From assembly GCA_000787465.1 (NCBI GenBank), contig JSYX01000399.1, forward strand, positions 1 to 32,576: a stretch of 32,576 bases of DNA. The letters run 5' to 3'. The translations under genes were made by a program, and so were the position numbers. The notes under the pieces are model-generated. The model ran no database searches, was not told the origin of the DNA, and worked only from the letters and a program-made list of their open reading frames with translations. Source of the DNA: Thermomucor indicae-seudaticae. Its lineage: Eukaryota; Mucoromycota; Mucoromycetes; Mucorales; Lichtheimiaceae. Shown here in pieces: positions 10,847-22,559 of the stretch (within the stretch, counting starts at the first letter, position 1; each line of letters begins with the position of its first letter).

Positions 10847-13800
10847 TTACGAGAGTAAGAAGCTGTTCTTGCCCTCTTTCATCGATACCCGCAAACGTTC
10901 TCGCATGATCTCTTTGCTAGAGTAGTCTGGCATCTTGAGATAGTTTGCACAGGTCATGACAGACGGCAAGTAGCTGTCGGCTGTCAAGGGTGCTTCTGAT
11001 GACTTGCGTACAACAGTGAACACAGGCCTCAAAGCTTTCCATCCTCCAATCGGTAAGCGAGGGCTTCCTGTTGTAAACTGCAAGAATTCTCGTCGTTCTT
11101 CGTCATTCATCTCACTCAATATAGAAAGCAGATTCTTGAAAGAAGGACTGTCAGCTGTAAAGCCGTGATCTGCCTTGATGGCGTCCGCAAGTGCTTTTGC
11201 GATATCATGTCAGTTATAAACACCATGTAAAGCAAGTCTTCTTCAAGCCACTTACTTTCGAAAGACCAATCTTCCTTGGCTGTTCCGCAAAGAGACACTA
11301 GTTCCTCATATGACAATATCTTCAAATCGTCAAATGCAAAGAGTTCGTCGAATCCTCGACGGAAAGCGTCAATCTGTTCCGATATACCCGATCCCATGAT
11401 GAGATCATACAAGCGTTCAATATATTCTTCGACGTTATGAATCGTCACTGGGACACTTGAGCCTCCTCTCTGATAGGTGTTATCAGTATGCCTTCCCAAG
11501 TTCACTGCAAAACGGGTCTCCGCATACCTTAAGTTCTATGTTAGGATTACCAGGAAGCGTAAAGTCAAGACAGAGATCTTTTATCCGTGCGCCATTGACT
11601 TCTATTCGCTCTGCGGCCGCTCGTTGCTCTTTAGCAGACTATATTCTCGTGTCAGTTCGATACACATGTACTTTTCAAATATACAGTAACTCACCATTGA
11701 CTTGTCCGAATAAATCTGACGCTTTCTCTCAATGTATGCTTGCAAATCTTGGACCGATTTGCCCAGTACGGGATCGATTTCCTATGATATGTTACATTGT
11801 AAGCAGGATATAACCCCAAAGCTATCACAATGCAAACTTACCATAAGAAGGTCATTATTGGGTTCTTCCCGGCCTAAGGCAACTCGAAAGAAAGCTGGGC
11901 TGAAGGGTATATCAATGATGCGGAAGTCAAGCATAGCTTTCGCCATGAATTGACCCAGTGTCCGGAAGAGTTTGATGACTTTGTTACTGGATTTGTTATG
12001 TCGAACCAGTGGTTTCGGGAACAGGCCGCGTTTCGCAGACACATATTCTCCCTCACCGTCATCCTCATCATCGCGCCACATATTGATCGATTTCTTGCAG
12101 AACTCCTTTGATGTTGCTGCATAAAATTCCAACGTTGGTCCAAGACCCGTTCCTTCCTCGCCCGTATACTCGATCTCGAGAACAGACTGAGAGCTACCGA
12201 AAAGATCCAGTATCTTGATGGCAGACTCTAACATTTGTGAACGCATTATCCGTACTTTCTGACGTTCCATTCGACCCAAGATAGGTTGTTGCTCTTGTCG
12301 ATTATGTTCGTCTCGTTGGTTATTGCTGCGTGCCTGTAAACTTTGCCAGCGAGCAATTAAACGAGAATAGCCAAATGATGTACTTTGGATGAACAGATAG
12401 CGTGTCTCGAAAGGAAACAGGAAGGATGCTTCTTGCATAAGCCAGTATGTCCAGTCTGGTAAGCATGAGCTTGCAACAATAAGAGGTTCCTCCAGTTGTC
12501 GATTCATCTTCGCTGTCAGTTTTCGGTTTACGAAATCCTCCGCTCGAATTGTACTCTCATTGAGCCAATTCTTTGTCAACTTTGCTAGTACGCCCAACAA
12601 CTTAAGAACTCGCGTGCAGATACCATCATCAGTCAACTTATCGGGTCGCTTGACGTTGTCTAACTGTCGAACCGGCTGCCGACTCTTCCCAGTTTCAGAA
12701 GATTCCTCCGACGCCTTCGGAACCCATACTCGTTTGTATGTCACAGGGTACGACATCAGCCAGATATTCCGCATAGACGATGAAGAAGAGTTTTGCTGTA
12801 GCTCATACCGATGTACAGCGCCGTAGACAGTCGTATCGTTTGATATAAGGGTGTCCTTAAGGTAGAATCTGATTTGCCAACTGCCAGCTTGATCCTGGGA
12901 AGCAGCAGCCGACGAAGTAGTCTCTTCATTACTGTCCGAGCTCCTATCTTCAGCATCGCCCTGATCCTCGTGACCATCCGTCTGTTCATCGTCCTCATAG
13001 TCCATCGGTTCTCCGTTAGATTCCTGGCTCTTGTCTTTCGACTCGCTTGCTTGTGTAGACGTCTGCGACTGCTTCCGCCGTCTTTGTGCCTTACGCATTG
13101 ATGGAGGAGCCGTCGAATTACCGATCCGTGAGAGCAGATAGTCTTCAAGAACCTTGAAGGTAGCGACAGCATGGGTAGACACCATAAGATGCTGGTATTC
13201 CACGGGGATATTGGGGCCCTGTCCTGTCAGCCGTAAGCGAAGTTGCTTCGCCAGCATGCTCGTCGGATTTCGCGAACTGTCACCGTTCGAGCTTTCCAAA
13301 GGAGCAATGACTTCGAATGGCTCCATGCGACTCAAGAGTTCCTGAAGGCGTAGCACAAGGGCACGGACAGGATTGTTACTGCCGGCCACATCTGACTCCG
13401 GTTGGCAAAGTAGCAGTGTCTCTACAAATGTCCGCTGACGCTCTACAAGCGAGCTACTGGAACCATTGTATTCCGACGTCAGATAAGCCAAGAGAGCGTC
13501 GAGCAGTCCGGAATTCATCAACTCAAAGCTGCTAATACCCATGGCTGTTCCTTGAAGATACCGCGCAAGGTTTCGCAAGACGTCTTTAGCGCAAGGGTCT
13601 TCGGGAGTGCCGCTAAGTCCATCGGCAAACTTTTGAAACTCATCGAGAGTGCTGACATATCTAGACTGACCGCCGCCAGTCTTGTGCGAACGGAACACGC
13701 GGATGAGATTTTGAGCCAGCTGAATGACATATTTCCGGGTAGAGCCTTGGCCGAGCCCTCTCTCTGCTTCTCCTGTACCCGAGCGAGTTAGAGCAAATCG

Positions 13801-16800
13801 GTTGCGCAAAATTGCATGAATATCTGATCGGTCCAACAGACGTCTTCGCGAAGGTGCAGGAGCACCTTGAGCATTATCTTCGTCGTGTCTAGCAAAATGG
13901 CTCCGGCGATTGTGGTGTTCAGTCTGGTTATCAGACGACGTCGAGGTCTTGGTTTGTTCCCCGTCATGCTCTTCGCCGCTGCTTTCGTTGCTATCATGCG
14001 TATCTTGAGAAGACAGGAACAGGCTTGCATCTGTCTTTTCAGCTTCCTCTCCATCACCACCGTGCTTTATCCGAGATTTGCTCTTGCTGTGTTCAGGCTC
14101 GTCTCCTTCTGAATATGGAGAATTTGCAATTGCTTCTATCTCATGCAACACTCCTTCCCGTTCAAAAAGTGTTCTATAGAGATCTGGTAGCTTTTTGATA
14201 AGCAGTTCGGCTTGAAACAAAGCATCAACAAGCAAAGAGGCATGTTCCTTTTGCGCTAGAATGCCAGCAAGGAAACTGGGCAGTGGTACGTCCTTCAATA
14301 CTTGTCGTAAAGTCTCGGGGCTCGCAATGTGTATGAATTTGACGAAGATCTGTGTGACAAGCTGCCTGGTGCGCAGATTGACGGTTGATGAATATATCTC
14401 CAGACAAACAGGTACTAGCAGGTTTCCTATATGCTTCAGTAACATCTCGTTATCTTGAAGGTATTTTACGCGCGCATCAGGTTCGCTTGACGCTGATATT
14501 TTGTCTTTCAGCACGCTCAATTCCTCTGGGCTCTCCTTTGCCGACCTTGTGCGACTAGAAATTGGTTCATTGTCTCGGAACCGTTTAGAGCTAAAGATGT
14601 CGTCTACAAAAAAGACACGCGGGTCAGCTTCCTACTATGAATAATCTATAAATCAATAACAGATACTAACCTTTCGGCAAGGGAGGAAGCACATCGACGA
14701 AAATACGGATAATGTATTGGACTGAGTCCCGCCACTTGTGGTCTAGAGAAACATGTGCGGGCGCCGAAACTTCTGCTTCCTCTGAAGGTGCTTTGGGTGT
14801 TCCTGTCAATACTTGATACAGTGTGTCCACAATGTTCAGCTTCAATAGTTCAAAGCCAAGCTGTGGTGAGCCTTTGGCAACAACCCGGAGAATTCGCAAT
14901 ATATCAGAAAACGTTGCTGGTCTGATGGCATTCGTGTTTCCAGGAACAGGAATTAGGCCAATGATTTTTCTCAAAAAGTCGACAGATATAATCTTCTCCA
15001 GATGTTCACGGTCATTGCGGTAACTCTCCGACAACCGGACCCAGCAGAGGCAGCTTAATTCCACTACGGTGCGGTCTAGGTAGTTCACAGTGTTTAAAAG
15101 TGTGGGTACAATCTCCACAACTTGTGAGAATGCTTCGGTATCGACACCACGCAAACAATTTGAGGCAGTGCGTAAAGCCGTGCGCTGTGAATGGATACTG
15201 AAGAAGTCAAAGTACATCAGAGCTGCACCAAGGCCGCCTTCTCGAACAACTGCTCGCGGAAGGTGACTTGATACCTTTTCCAAAGCCTTGCGAATACTAG
15301 ATTAGCCATGTGCATTCCGCTATAGTGGTTGCAGTACATACCGAAAGCGCCTGCTCCGCCAAGTCAATGTAATCGATCGACTTCAATTTCTGGCACAGGA
15401 CTGGAATGGCACCATGATAAACGACGCTTGTAACCGCAGTTGGTAAAGCATCAAGAAGATTTGAAATGCATCGGCAGGCGAGTAACGTAAGTTCCGGGTT
15501 TCCGCCGCCAAGACCTTCACTCATGGCCAGAGCCATCATCATATCATCATCTGCAGCAGCGTCGCCTCCCATGCCACCTAGTATATCTCCTGAACCTTTC
15601 ATAATCCGTACAAGCTCCTTGACAAAGCTGTCGCTCGCAAAGAATCCAGATAGAGTATCTTCGCTGCTCACAGACAAGATTTCTGCAAGCTCTTGAAGAG
15701 CGATAAGCTGCATTGTCTGATCGTCGTTCTTGAGATTCGTAAGAATGGACCTAAGGCGACCGGTAATGTCTGACAACATGCCGTCAAATGTGCTCTGCAT
15801 CTGTAGTCCAAGGCTCCGGCGTACTCGGGCAAGCTCTTCCACTTCGTCCAAATCGTCATGCATTTCCGCTTCTTCGTCGTCTTCGTCATCATCGTAATGT
15901 TCATGCTCCCAACCACTCGGATAATCTTCCGCAGCTTCTCTATTCAAATCAACTTGATCCACTTCCTCTTCTTCTTCTTCTTCTTCCATTTCTCCATCGT
16001 CTTCGTCATTTTCGTCTTCGAAATACTCGTAATATGAGACTGCGGGGCATTCCATATCCGACTCCGTGTGTCCTTCCATTTCTTCAGGATCGGCTTGTTT
16101 CTTGGGACGTCTCTGGTTAGGCCCGCGCCGATGTGCTCTGCTGCAATAACCAGGTTAAAGACGGATACTTAACTCTCACTGTTATTATTTTACCTTTCAT
16201 GCTGTCTTGTGTCCGAACCAGTTTCAGACATGACAGCTTTCGCCTTCCCTTTTCTTTTCGAACTTTCATCTTCTTTGTCATTGGCAACAGTCGTCTTCTT
16301 GGCCGCTTTGTGGCCCCGTCTCGACGATTTGCGATCCCCCAACGAAAGCTGACCGCCTTCATTGTCTGCTTTCTTAGTGGATGTCCTGCGGCCTCTAGTT
16401 CTGCTGAGGTCCTCATCATGCTCTTTAGCAGTGTCCATCTTTTTAGCGGTTGTTATTCTAGTGCTTCGGGTAGGTCTGGTTTGCTGCTGTGTTGTGGCTG
16501 GCAAAGCGTTTTTACGCAAGCGTTTGGATGAGCTAGGTAGCCCCGTAAGTTTCCTTTTTTTCCTGTAGCATAATTTAAACATAAACGGTGTTTAGAGAAT
16601 GTTGCCCCTTTCTGTCTGCACGTAGCCGACTAGCATTTTTCACTTTACCTTTCTATCGAACTATCGGCGGTACTGTTGGAAGGCTGTTGTACGACTTCGG
16701 TATCCGAGTCAGGAATGCTGGAGGACGACGGTGCTACTGACGACAAAGATTGGCTGCTTGAAGATTCAGCGACGGCAGTACTTCTTTTACGTCTGAGGTT

Positions 16801-16926
16801 GTGAGTGGAAGAACTTTTCGTTTCTTTGCTGCTTTTGATGTTGGAGAGCTGAGCAGAAGAATCGGCAGAAGTATTGCGTCGTCCTTTACTATCTGATCTT
16901 TTTAGCTTCTTGGATGGATGTTCCAT
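10847..16926 (-). CDS. ufd4: HECT-type E3 ubiquitin ligase, UFD4/TRIP12 family
   Basis: Predicted E3 that accepts ubiquitin on a cysteine and builds chains on ubiquitin-fusion and N-degron substrates; yeast Ufd4 works with Ubr1. Deduced exons (minus): 16926-16649, 16562-16194, 16140-15342, 15286-14671, 14603-11842, 11781-11695, 11638-11528, 11469-11256, 11193-10847. They give 1860 aa. Residues 1-235 are basic and Ser-rich. Two acidic blocks lie at ~254-280 and ~290-315 (runs of Glu and Asp). An armadillo-type helical region follows to ~700, with LACRCISNLLDALP and LAEQALSALEKV as in TRIP12. A long charged linker leads to the C-terminal HECT domain (EYTGEEGTGLGPTLEFY, LFRTLGQFMAKAMLD, FLQFTTGSPRLPIGG). 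The catalytic residue is Cys1827 in MTCANYLKMPDYSS (codon 10951-10949), 33 residues from the end as expected. I see no WWE domain. The first ATG of the open frame was used. Introns 3 and 8 need AAG acceptors. Confidence 0.92.
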
Positions 16927-17321
16927 AAAAGATAACAAAGACTTCGGATGCGGTGATGATGTTGACCCTACGGCACCTTATCCAATAACGCTACAACAGT
17001 AGAATCAAGGGAAAATCAGAGAGAGGGAAGAAATGAGCTGCTTGGTTTGTAAGCAGAAGACGAAAGGATCGTGACAGCGAACTTCTCGCTTGGTCGGACG
17101 AGATCGCTTCCCTGCATTGGTCTGAGTCCAAAAACATGGAACGTCGCAGCAAACAATCCGAAAGACATTGTGTCAGAGTGGCAAAAATAAAATCCACGGT
17201 GCGGGTAACGAGAAACGGATCAGCATCACTTACAACACAACCGAAAACGTTATATTACTTTACTGAAAACCGAAACAACAGTACGGGAGGGAATACGAAC
17301 AACGGAAAACTAGAAAAACAT
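16927..17321. other. spacer: HECT ligase promoter and GDI 3' region
   Basis: Both neighbours lie on the minus strand, so this 395-bp interval should carry the terminator of the GDI gene and the promoter of the HECT gene. I see no additional gene. Short open frames here lack conserved features. Confidence 0.5.
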
Positions 17322-19041
17322 TTAGGCGGTTTCTTCGGTTTCACCGCGCTTCTTTAACACCAGTGGTTCGCCAGTGATACGGCGCCAAAGGTCATGAACG
17401 TCGTCGCAGACAGTCTCAAAGTGAGAGGTTGCATCGTACGAACGCGAAATGAAAACTTGGTCCTTGGTGCCATCTTCAATTGGTTCCTCGAGAGGACTGA
17501 CAGAAACAAACCTGAATCACAGCACCTTGTTAACGCACACGTACATACCAAACGTAAGTCGCTCTATGGTTTACTTACATCTCATGAATCGGTCCCAAGA
17601 GTTTCAGGCCACTCTCGATCTCCTTTTCAGGAGTATCCGTTTCGACGATCGTGGAAACGATGGCAAGGTAATAATCCTTAGCGCAGACCATGTGGGCGTT
17701 GCTGACGCAGGCAACATACACATCATGCTTGCGACCAACTTGGTTTTGAGGAATCACGATTTGCACCGAGTCAATGTCACCAGTGTTTGGAATAGGATGA
17801 GTTAGAATACAAATCGCTCGGACAACAGAGCCCGTCTTTTTAACTTTGTTGGGAGCATATGAAGGATCACAGATAACCTTTTTCGCTCGCACGATTTCAT
17901 CACCAGCCTTGACGCCGGTCACCTTGCCATTCTCATCATACACGAGCTCAGTGATATTCTTGTCGAGCATGTATGTACCACCATAGACAGCACTCAATCT
18001 ATGTGAAAATGGTCAACTGCAAGCATCGCGATGAAAGCAAGAAATAGATCACTTGCCTTGCGAATGCCTGAGGAAGATCGCCCAAGCCATAGAGGGGATA
18101 GATGTATGGGGACTTGCCATAGCGAAGGACCGACGCAGCGTACAATCTGATCTTTTCGACTGTATCACGGGCAGGCTTTTGGAGGTATGAGTCGTCCAGG
18201 TGAAGCGCCATAGCATGGCCTGTGGAGCAAAGTTAGAGCATTCTTTACCGTAAACCGCCTCCATTCACAAGGACTTACCGATAAAATCCTGCGTGCCTGA
18301 ATCAAGACCAAACTTCTTGTAAACATTTGCCATATTGTCCGTATCAATGTTTAGACCTTACAAATCCCCCATGTTTAGAGGGTGACATAGATATAACCTG
18401 CATATTCGAGAGGACTCACCTTGGTGAGTTGATGGGTCATCATCCTTCCAACCTTGAACCCATTCCAAGAACTTCTTCATGCGCCGCTTTTCGAAAATAC
18501 CCATCAAAGGAGAAGTCAAAGCTTCGGCCTCCGTTGAGGGCACCTTGGCGATCTTGCCTCCGCGGTAGACAAAAGAGCCAGAAATTTGCTTGAACTCAAG
18601 GTACTTTGTGACATCCGTGTGGGTCAAGAAACGGACGATTTCGCCGTTCGCCATCATGAACTTTGGAATAAGATCGACATTCCAGTCGCGGTCGCGACCC
18701 AACTCGGACGGGACTGGCTGGCCAGGTCTGAACTTGTTGTAAAGCTATACATAATGCAAGGGTTCTCAGTTGACATCATCTCACACCGCCTCCTCCCCTA
18801 CCACACAGGAAGCAGGACGTTCCCTTACCTGTGTCAAATTCAAGGATGCAGATTCTCCACCATAATAGTCGTTGCGGTCCATATGGAGAACCTTTTTGCC
18901 TTCAACCGACAAGAGACCCGAAAGAATGCATTCGGTCAGGCCGGTACCAAGAACAATAACGTCGTATTCTTCATCCTGTGCAGATATAGCCCGAACCAGT
19001 TACTGATAAAGCCCTCCACAATGACAGAATGTGGTTACCAT
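17322..19041 (-). CDS. gdi1: Rab GDP-dissociation inhibitor (GDI)
   Basis: GDI extracts GDP-bound, prenylated Rab GTPases (Sec4, Ypt1 and others) from membranes and recycles them in the secretory pathway; it is normally essential. Deduced exons (minus): 19041-19039, 18975-18829, 18744-18420, 18356-18279, 18219-18057, 17998-17579, 17511-17322. The product is 441 aa, close to yeast Gdi1 length. Visible signatures: the Rossmann-like N-terminus [27 protein letters not shown], the Rab-binding stretches [14 protein letters not shown] and GRPG-type [34 protein letters not shown] and VCDDVHDLW near the C-terminus. The first coding exon is only the ATG. Intron 3 uses an AAG acceptor and intron 5 is GC-AG (GCAAGT donor at 18056-18051). 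The end TAA fits an EETA tail. Confidence 0.95.
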
Positions 19042-21290
19042 CTGTGCAAGTGAAAAAGGGATAGCTTGCCGGAAGCTGAACGGGGACGCGACCTGCCTGC
19101 TTTTCCCGCTCTTAGCCCCTCCATTAAAACGGCGCCTTAAATTTGCAGATCGGGAAACAACGCATGGCACGGCCATGACAACGCAGTGATCCGGGGAATA
19201 ATTACCTGAATAACATTGTATGTCTTGAGAACTATTATAATGAGCGTATTTAGACACGTACAGTTAAGTCTGCATACACTATTTTATATTGACATAAGTC
19301 GGGGGGAATTGAAGGTTATAACGCCTTTATATAGCTTCCTATATTCCAGAGCAGTAATCACAGTAGCCACACGGGAAACAGACAATATGAAATCATTGAA
19401 TTGATAGTTTTTTAGACTCTTTACAGCACATGAGCAATAAAACGATAGTCTTTTTTTACCAGCGTCAACGCCGACCGATGTCTTTAGATTTACCGTGATA
19501 TGCGATATGACTACATAACGTTCATGCTACTTTAGGTCAGTGCCTATTTCAAACATACTTCTGCAGTCTGATGTCCTAGACTGGAAGCATATGAGCCTAA
19601 ATTAATTCAGTTCATTACCTTAAAAGTCTAAATCGCTTCCACAAAAATATTTTAGCTGCCAAAAAATTTACCCCTGAAAAGATTGAGGTTGAGAAAATTC
19701 AAAGAAGGAAGAGAAACTTCGTTCTTCGGGTTATGTTAGATGTTGCTTGGATTTTGAATCCAGAAGCACTTGTCGAATCATGTCGTTATGGATCGCCCCA
19801 CTTTCAAGACATGGACCTGTCAAAAACTTACTTGTACACTAGCATCTAAAGCATTCCTAGTCTAAGAACATTATGTGACCAATAACAGATCTATATTAAT
19901 AAACTCTAATATCACAGGGATACTTACAAATTTTTCTTCTTTCAATTGTTAGGCCCATCAGCGCTTCCCTTCTACGGTATACGCTACATATACAGTAGTT
20001 ATGATTAATACCACTAAAATCTCTTTATTAGGAGTGTACATATGCGGTAAACTATTGCGTTAACATATGAAGCGTCGATGGCGATAACAAAAGCTAGCTT
20101 CAGGAAAATACTGCCATCTTCCATGGTGAAGAGATCTGATAACTTAAAAAGAGCCAAAAAAATAGCAGTTCCAAATTGCAAGCGCCTGCAGCGCATAATT
20201 TTCGCAGAGTCTGCTATTCGAAGGAATGGGATAATGAATATGGAAACTGGGACACACAAAAGCTGCATTTACAGACGGCCGCAATGTGACGTGTTGCATA
20301 CGCTTTAGTACAGATATCGCATATTTGGCTAGAAGCGCAATCTTTCCGCTTTCAAATATGCTATACCTCTGCTACTTATTTGCTATCATCTCTGCTATTT
20401 CTCGCAGCACGGTGTCACTTCTACGCTACTTTATTGGGCACGACGTATAGCACCAGGATGTATTCAAGCGTAACACAGAAACAACTGTTTTCCTTTAAAC
20501 TAACCTACCGTCTCCCACTCGAGCGATGGGCGGTAATCTGTAGTTTCTATGTCATGTATAGTTGTCTCTCGATTTGGTCCCTTGTTCAGATTTTCCCGGA
20601 TAGCCTCTGATAATCCGCACGTCTCTTATAACCGATCCTTACTTATATATAACTTCACCGCCGTAGAGCGACATATTGAAACTGCGAGCGTGCCACCTCC
20701 TCCAGCATTCTGTACGCCAAACTGAACCACTGCCAAATATATCCGTCAACGAAACTGAACAAGATGAGCATTCTATGGATGGTATTCGCGTGGCAGTAAA
20801 ACATGCTGAGATCACCAGTGCTGTTGCAAGAAACCACAGAGGATCCGCAATCGAAATGGCAAAATGGAACCTTTCTGCTGATTGAGTCCTGACATGTTAC
20901 GCGGTAAATGTTGATGGTCGTGGAAGCAAATTAGCAACAAACTGATCGCATATTATGATTTTCCTTCCCGCAAATAGTCCTAAATATCTCTTTTGTGCAT
21001 GATTCTGTCTTCTGTATTATATACTGTCGCAGATTTTAGAATAAACCTGCAGAACACTGCGGTGGGTGAATCTTGCTCTCTAGGCGTTCCATACAAACTA
21101 TGAATAAAGATGCTTTAGAACTTGGTCTATCTGTCACGCTTTTCGGTGAAACGCCAAGGGTTGTTTTTGGAGGCACAGCATGTCCGTTTGTGGTCCTACA
21201 TGGATTCCTTTTATAGCACTCTTTCCGGCTGTTATACCTTTCCCTCACTAAACATCGTTTAGGAAGTGTTGTGGTACGATGACTTTTTCG
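19042..21290. other. gene-poor region of 2.2 kb with one orphan open frame
   Basis: No gene can be supported. Just upstream of GDI lies its promoter. The remainder is AT-richer than the gene block, and its short open frames are hydrophobic or random-looking. The exception is an 82-codon stop-to-stop frame at 19601-19849 (listed separately). I see no tRNA, rRNA or clear transposon ends. Confidence 0.5.
19601..19849 (+). other. orphan protein-like open frame without ATG start (possible exon or relic)
   Basis: This 82-codon frame is bounded by stops and lacks a 5' ATG. Its composition is protein-like: a charged helix (TPEKIEVEKIQRRKRN) then VMLDVAWILNPEALVES. A CAG that could be a 3' splice site lies at its start (19608-19610). 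I do not recognise the family; a decayed transposase or an internal exon is possible. Confidence 0.25.
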
Positions 21291-21977
21291 CTACTTAAAG
21301 GTGCATTTTGTATCAACTGTAAACCAAATTTGCGCTAAAATGATACCAATTTCATGGCTAGTTAGTACATTATTTACGTCGGATGAAGAATATGTTTGCT
21401 TACCTTCCGCTGAAACTTGGCTTTCAGTCAACTCAAAATATATATGGAGCAGCACATAAGTCCAATCATCGTCAGATGCCTTTCCTTTGTTCTCCATTGT
21501 AAAAGTAACAGGGCACTTAACCCCGAAGGGTATTGCCTCTGTCGCGGGGACCAACTCCGCACCTGTTACCTGTTGGGGCCGGTTGTGAATAAATCTAGTG
21601 TTGGTTCGACTTGTTTTCGAGGTGGACGGAGGCGGGGCAAGCATCGTCTCTACGTCTCGCCAGACCCCCCCTCTTCAAAGATGAAGAGGGGAAAAACCTT
21701 TCACCATTTTATTAGAACTTGAATCAGTAGAACTTGAAACAGAAGAACTTACCATCACATAACTTGGCAAAGAATACTCCTTGCCGTTGGAGAGACACAA
21801 CTTGAGCCAGACTGAAATCTGTCGCATCAATAAAAGGTCATACTGTTGAAGTGGCCATTCATCCTTTACCACAACTTTGTCTTCTTGCGAGCAGGAACCT
21901 AGCTTGGTATGCTTCTTTTCTAGGTCAAAATTCTTACACGAAAGGAACCAAATTATCTTGTATCTTCCATTGCAGCC
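21291..21977 (-). pseudogene. gene fragment, possible PP2-like (phloem protein 2-like) beta-sandwich protein
   Basis: Three exon-like blocks are visible on the minus strand. Block A (~21974-21753) reads NGRYKIIWFLSCKNFDLEKK, later LLLMRQISVWLKLCLSNGKE, and ends at a GTAAGT donor. Block B (from 21644 or, if spliced at CAG, ~21577, to 21404) has PFGVKCPVTFTMENKG and DDDWTYVLLHIYFELTE before a GTAAGC donor. Block C (21334-21291) follows a perfect TACTAAC branch site and TTTTAG and ends in TAG. The order of GRYKIIWFLS, a WLKL middle and a DDW-containing end resembles fungal PP2-like or F-box-associated domains. No ATG or N-terminal exon can be found upstream of block A, and the A-B junction is uncertain. 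It may be a 5'-truncated relic or a gene whose first exons I cannot see. Confidence 0.4.
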
Positions 21978-22559
21978 TCAATAGACGGATTCTTGTGAAA
22001 TGAACAGTAGAGTTACGTAACGTTTCAATCAACGCTCAGTTGAGGATACCTATAGTTTCGAAAACAGAGATAAAAGTGTATAAACTGCAGAAGAGCCTTA
22101 TATATCTATCTTGACTGAAACAATTACGTGCCACGATTGTAGCAAACCATTGTATGCGATGATTCACATGAGTTTCTGATTATATTGACGATAGTGTTAA
22201 TACATAGTGCGAACATCCTTCACCCAAAAGATCAATTGAAAACTGTGATCAATGCAAAAGGGACTTCGCCAGCAGCGTCCAAAGGGTTTTTTTCCGCAAG
22301 TGCAAATCAAACCGACCACGACCATTACGCGTCATCTACTACGCAGCCAGTCGAACGCACAGATGCATATTATAAACCTCTGTAGCGTATAAGCTTTTAA
22401 TATCAGGGTGCGAATGTATTTCGATTTCACCGTAATTCTTCATGTGACGTTAAAGCAAACATTGCCAGCAGGACGCATTTTCGGGTTTTCAAATTGGGAA
22501 AACTGCATTCAGACGCAGCTCAGGCAGTTTCAAGCAAGTCTTTCGCTCGCTGATCTGAA

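Noticed and set aside
20014..20308. Overlapping open frames on both strands near 20.1-20.3 kb
   Set aside because: Neither has conserved motifs, and they overlap each other on opposite strands; chance frames are the simpler reading.
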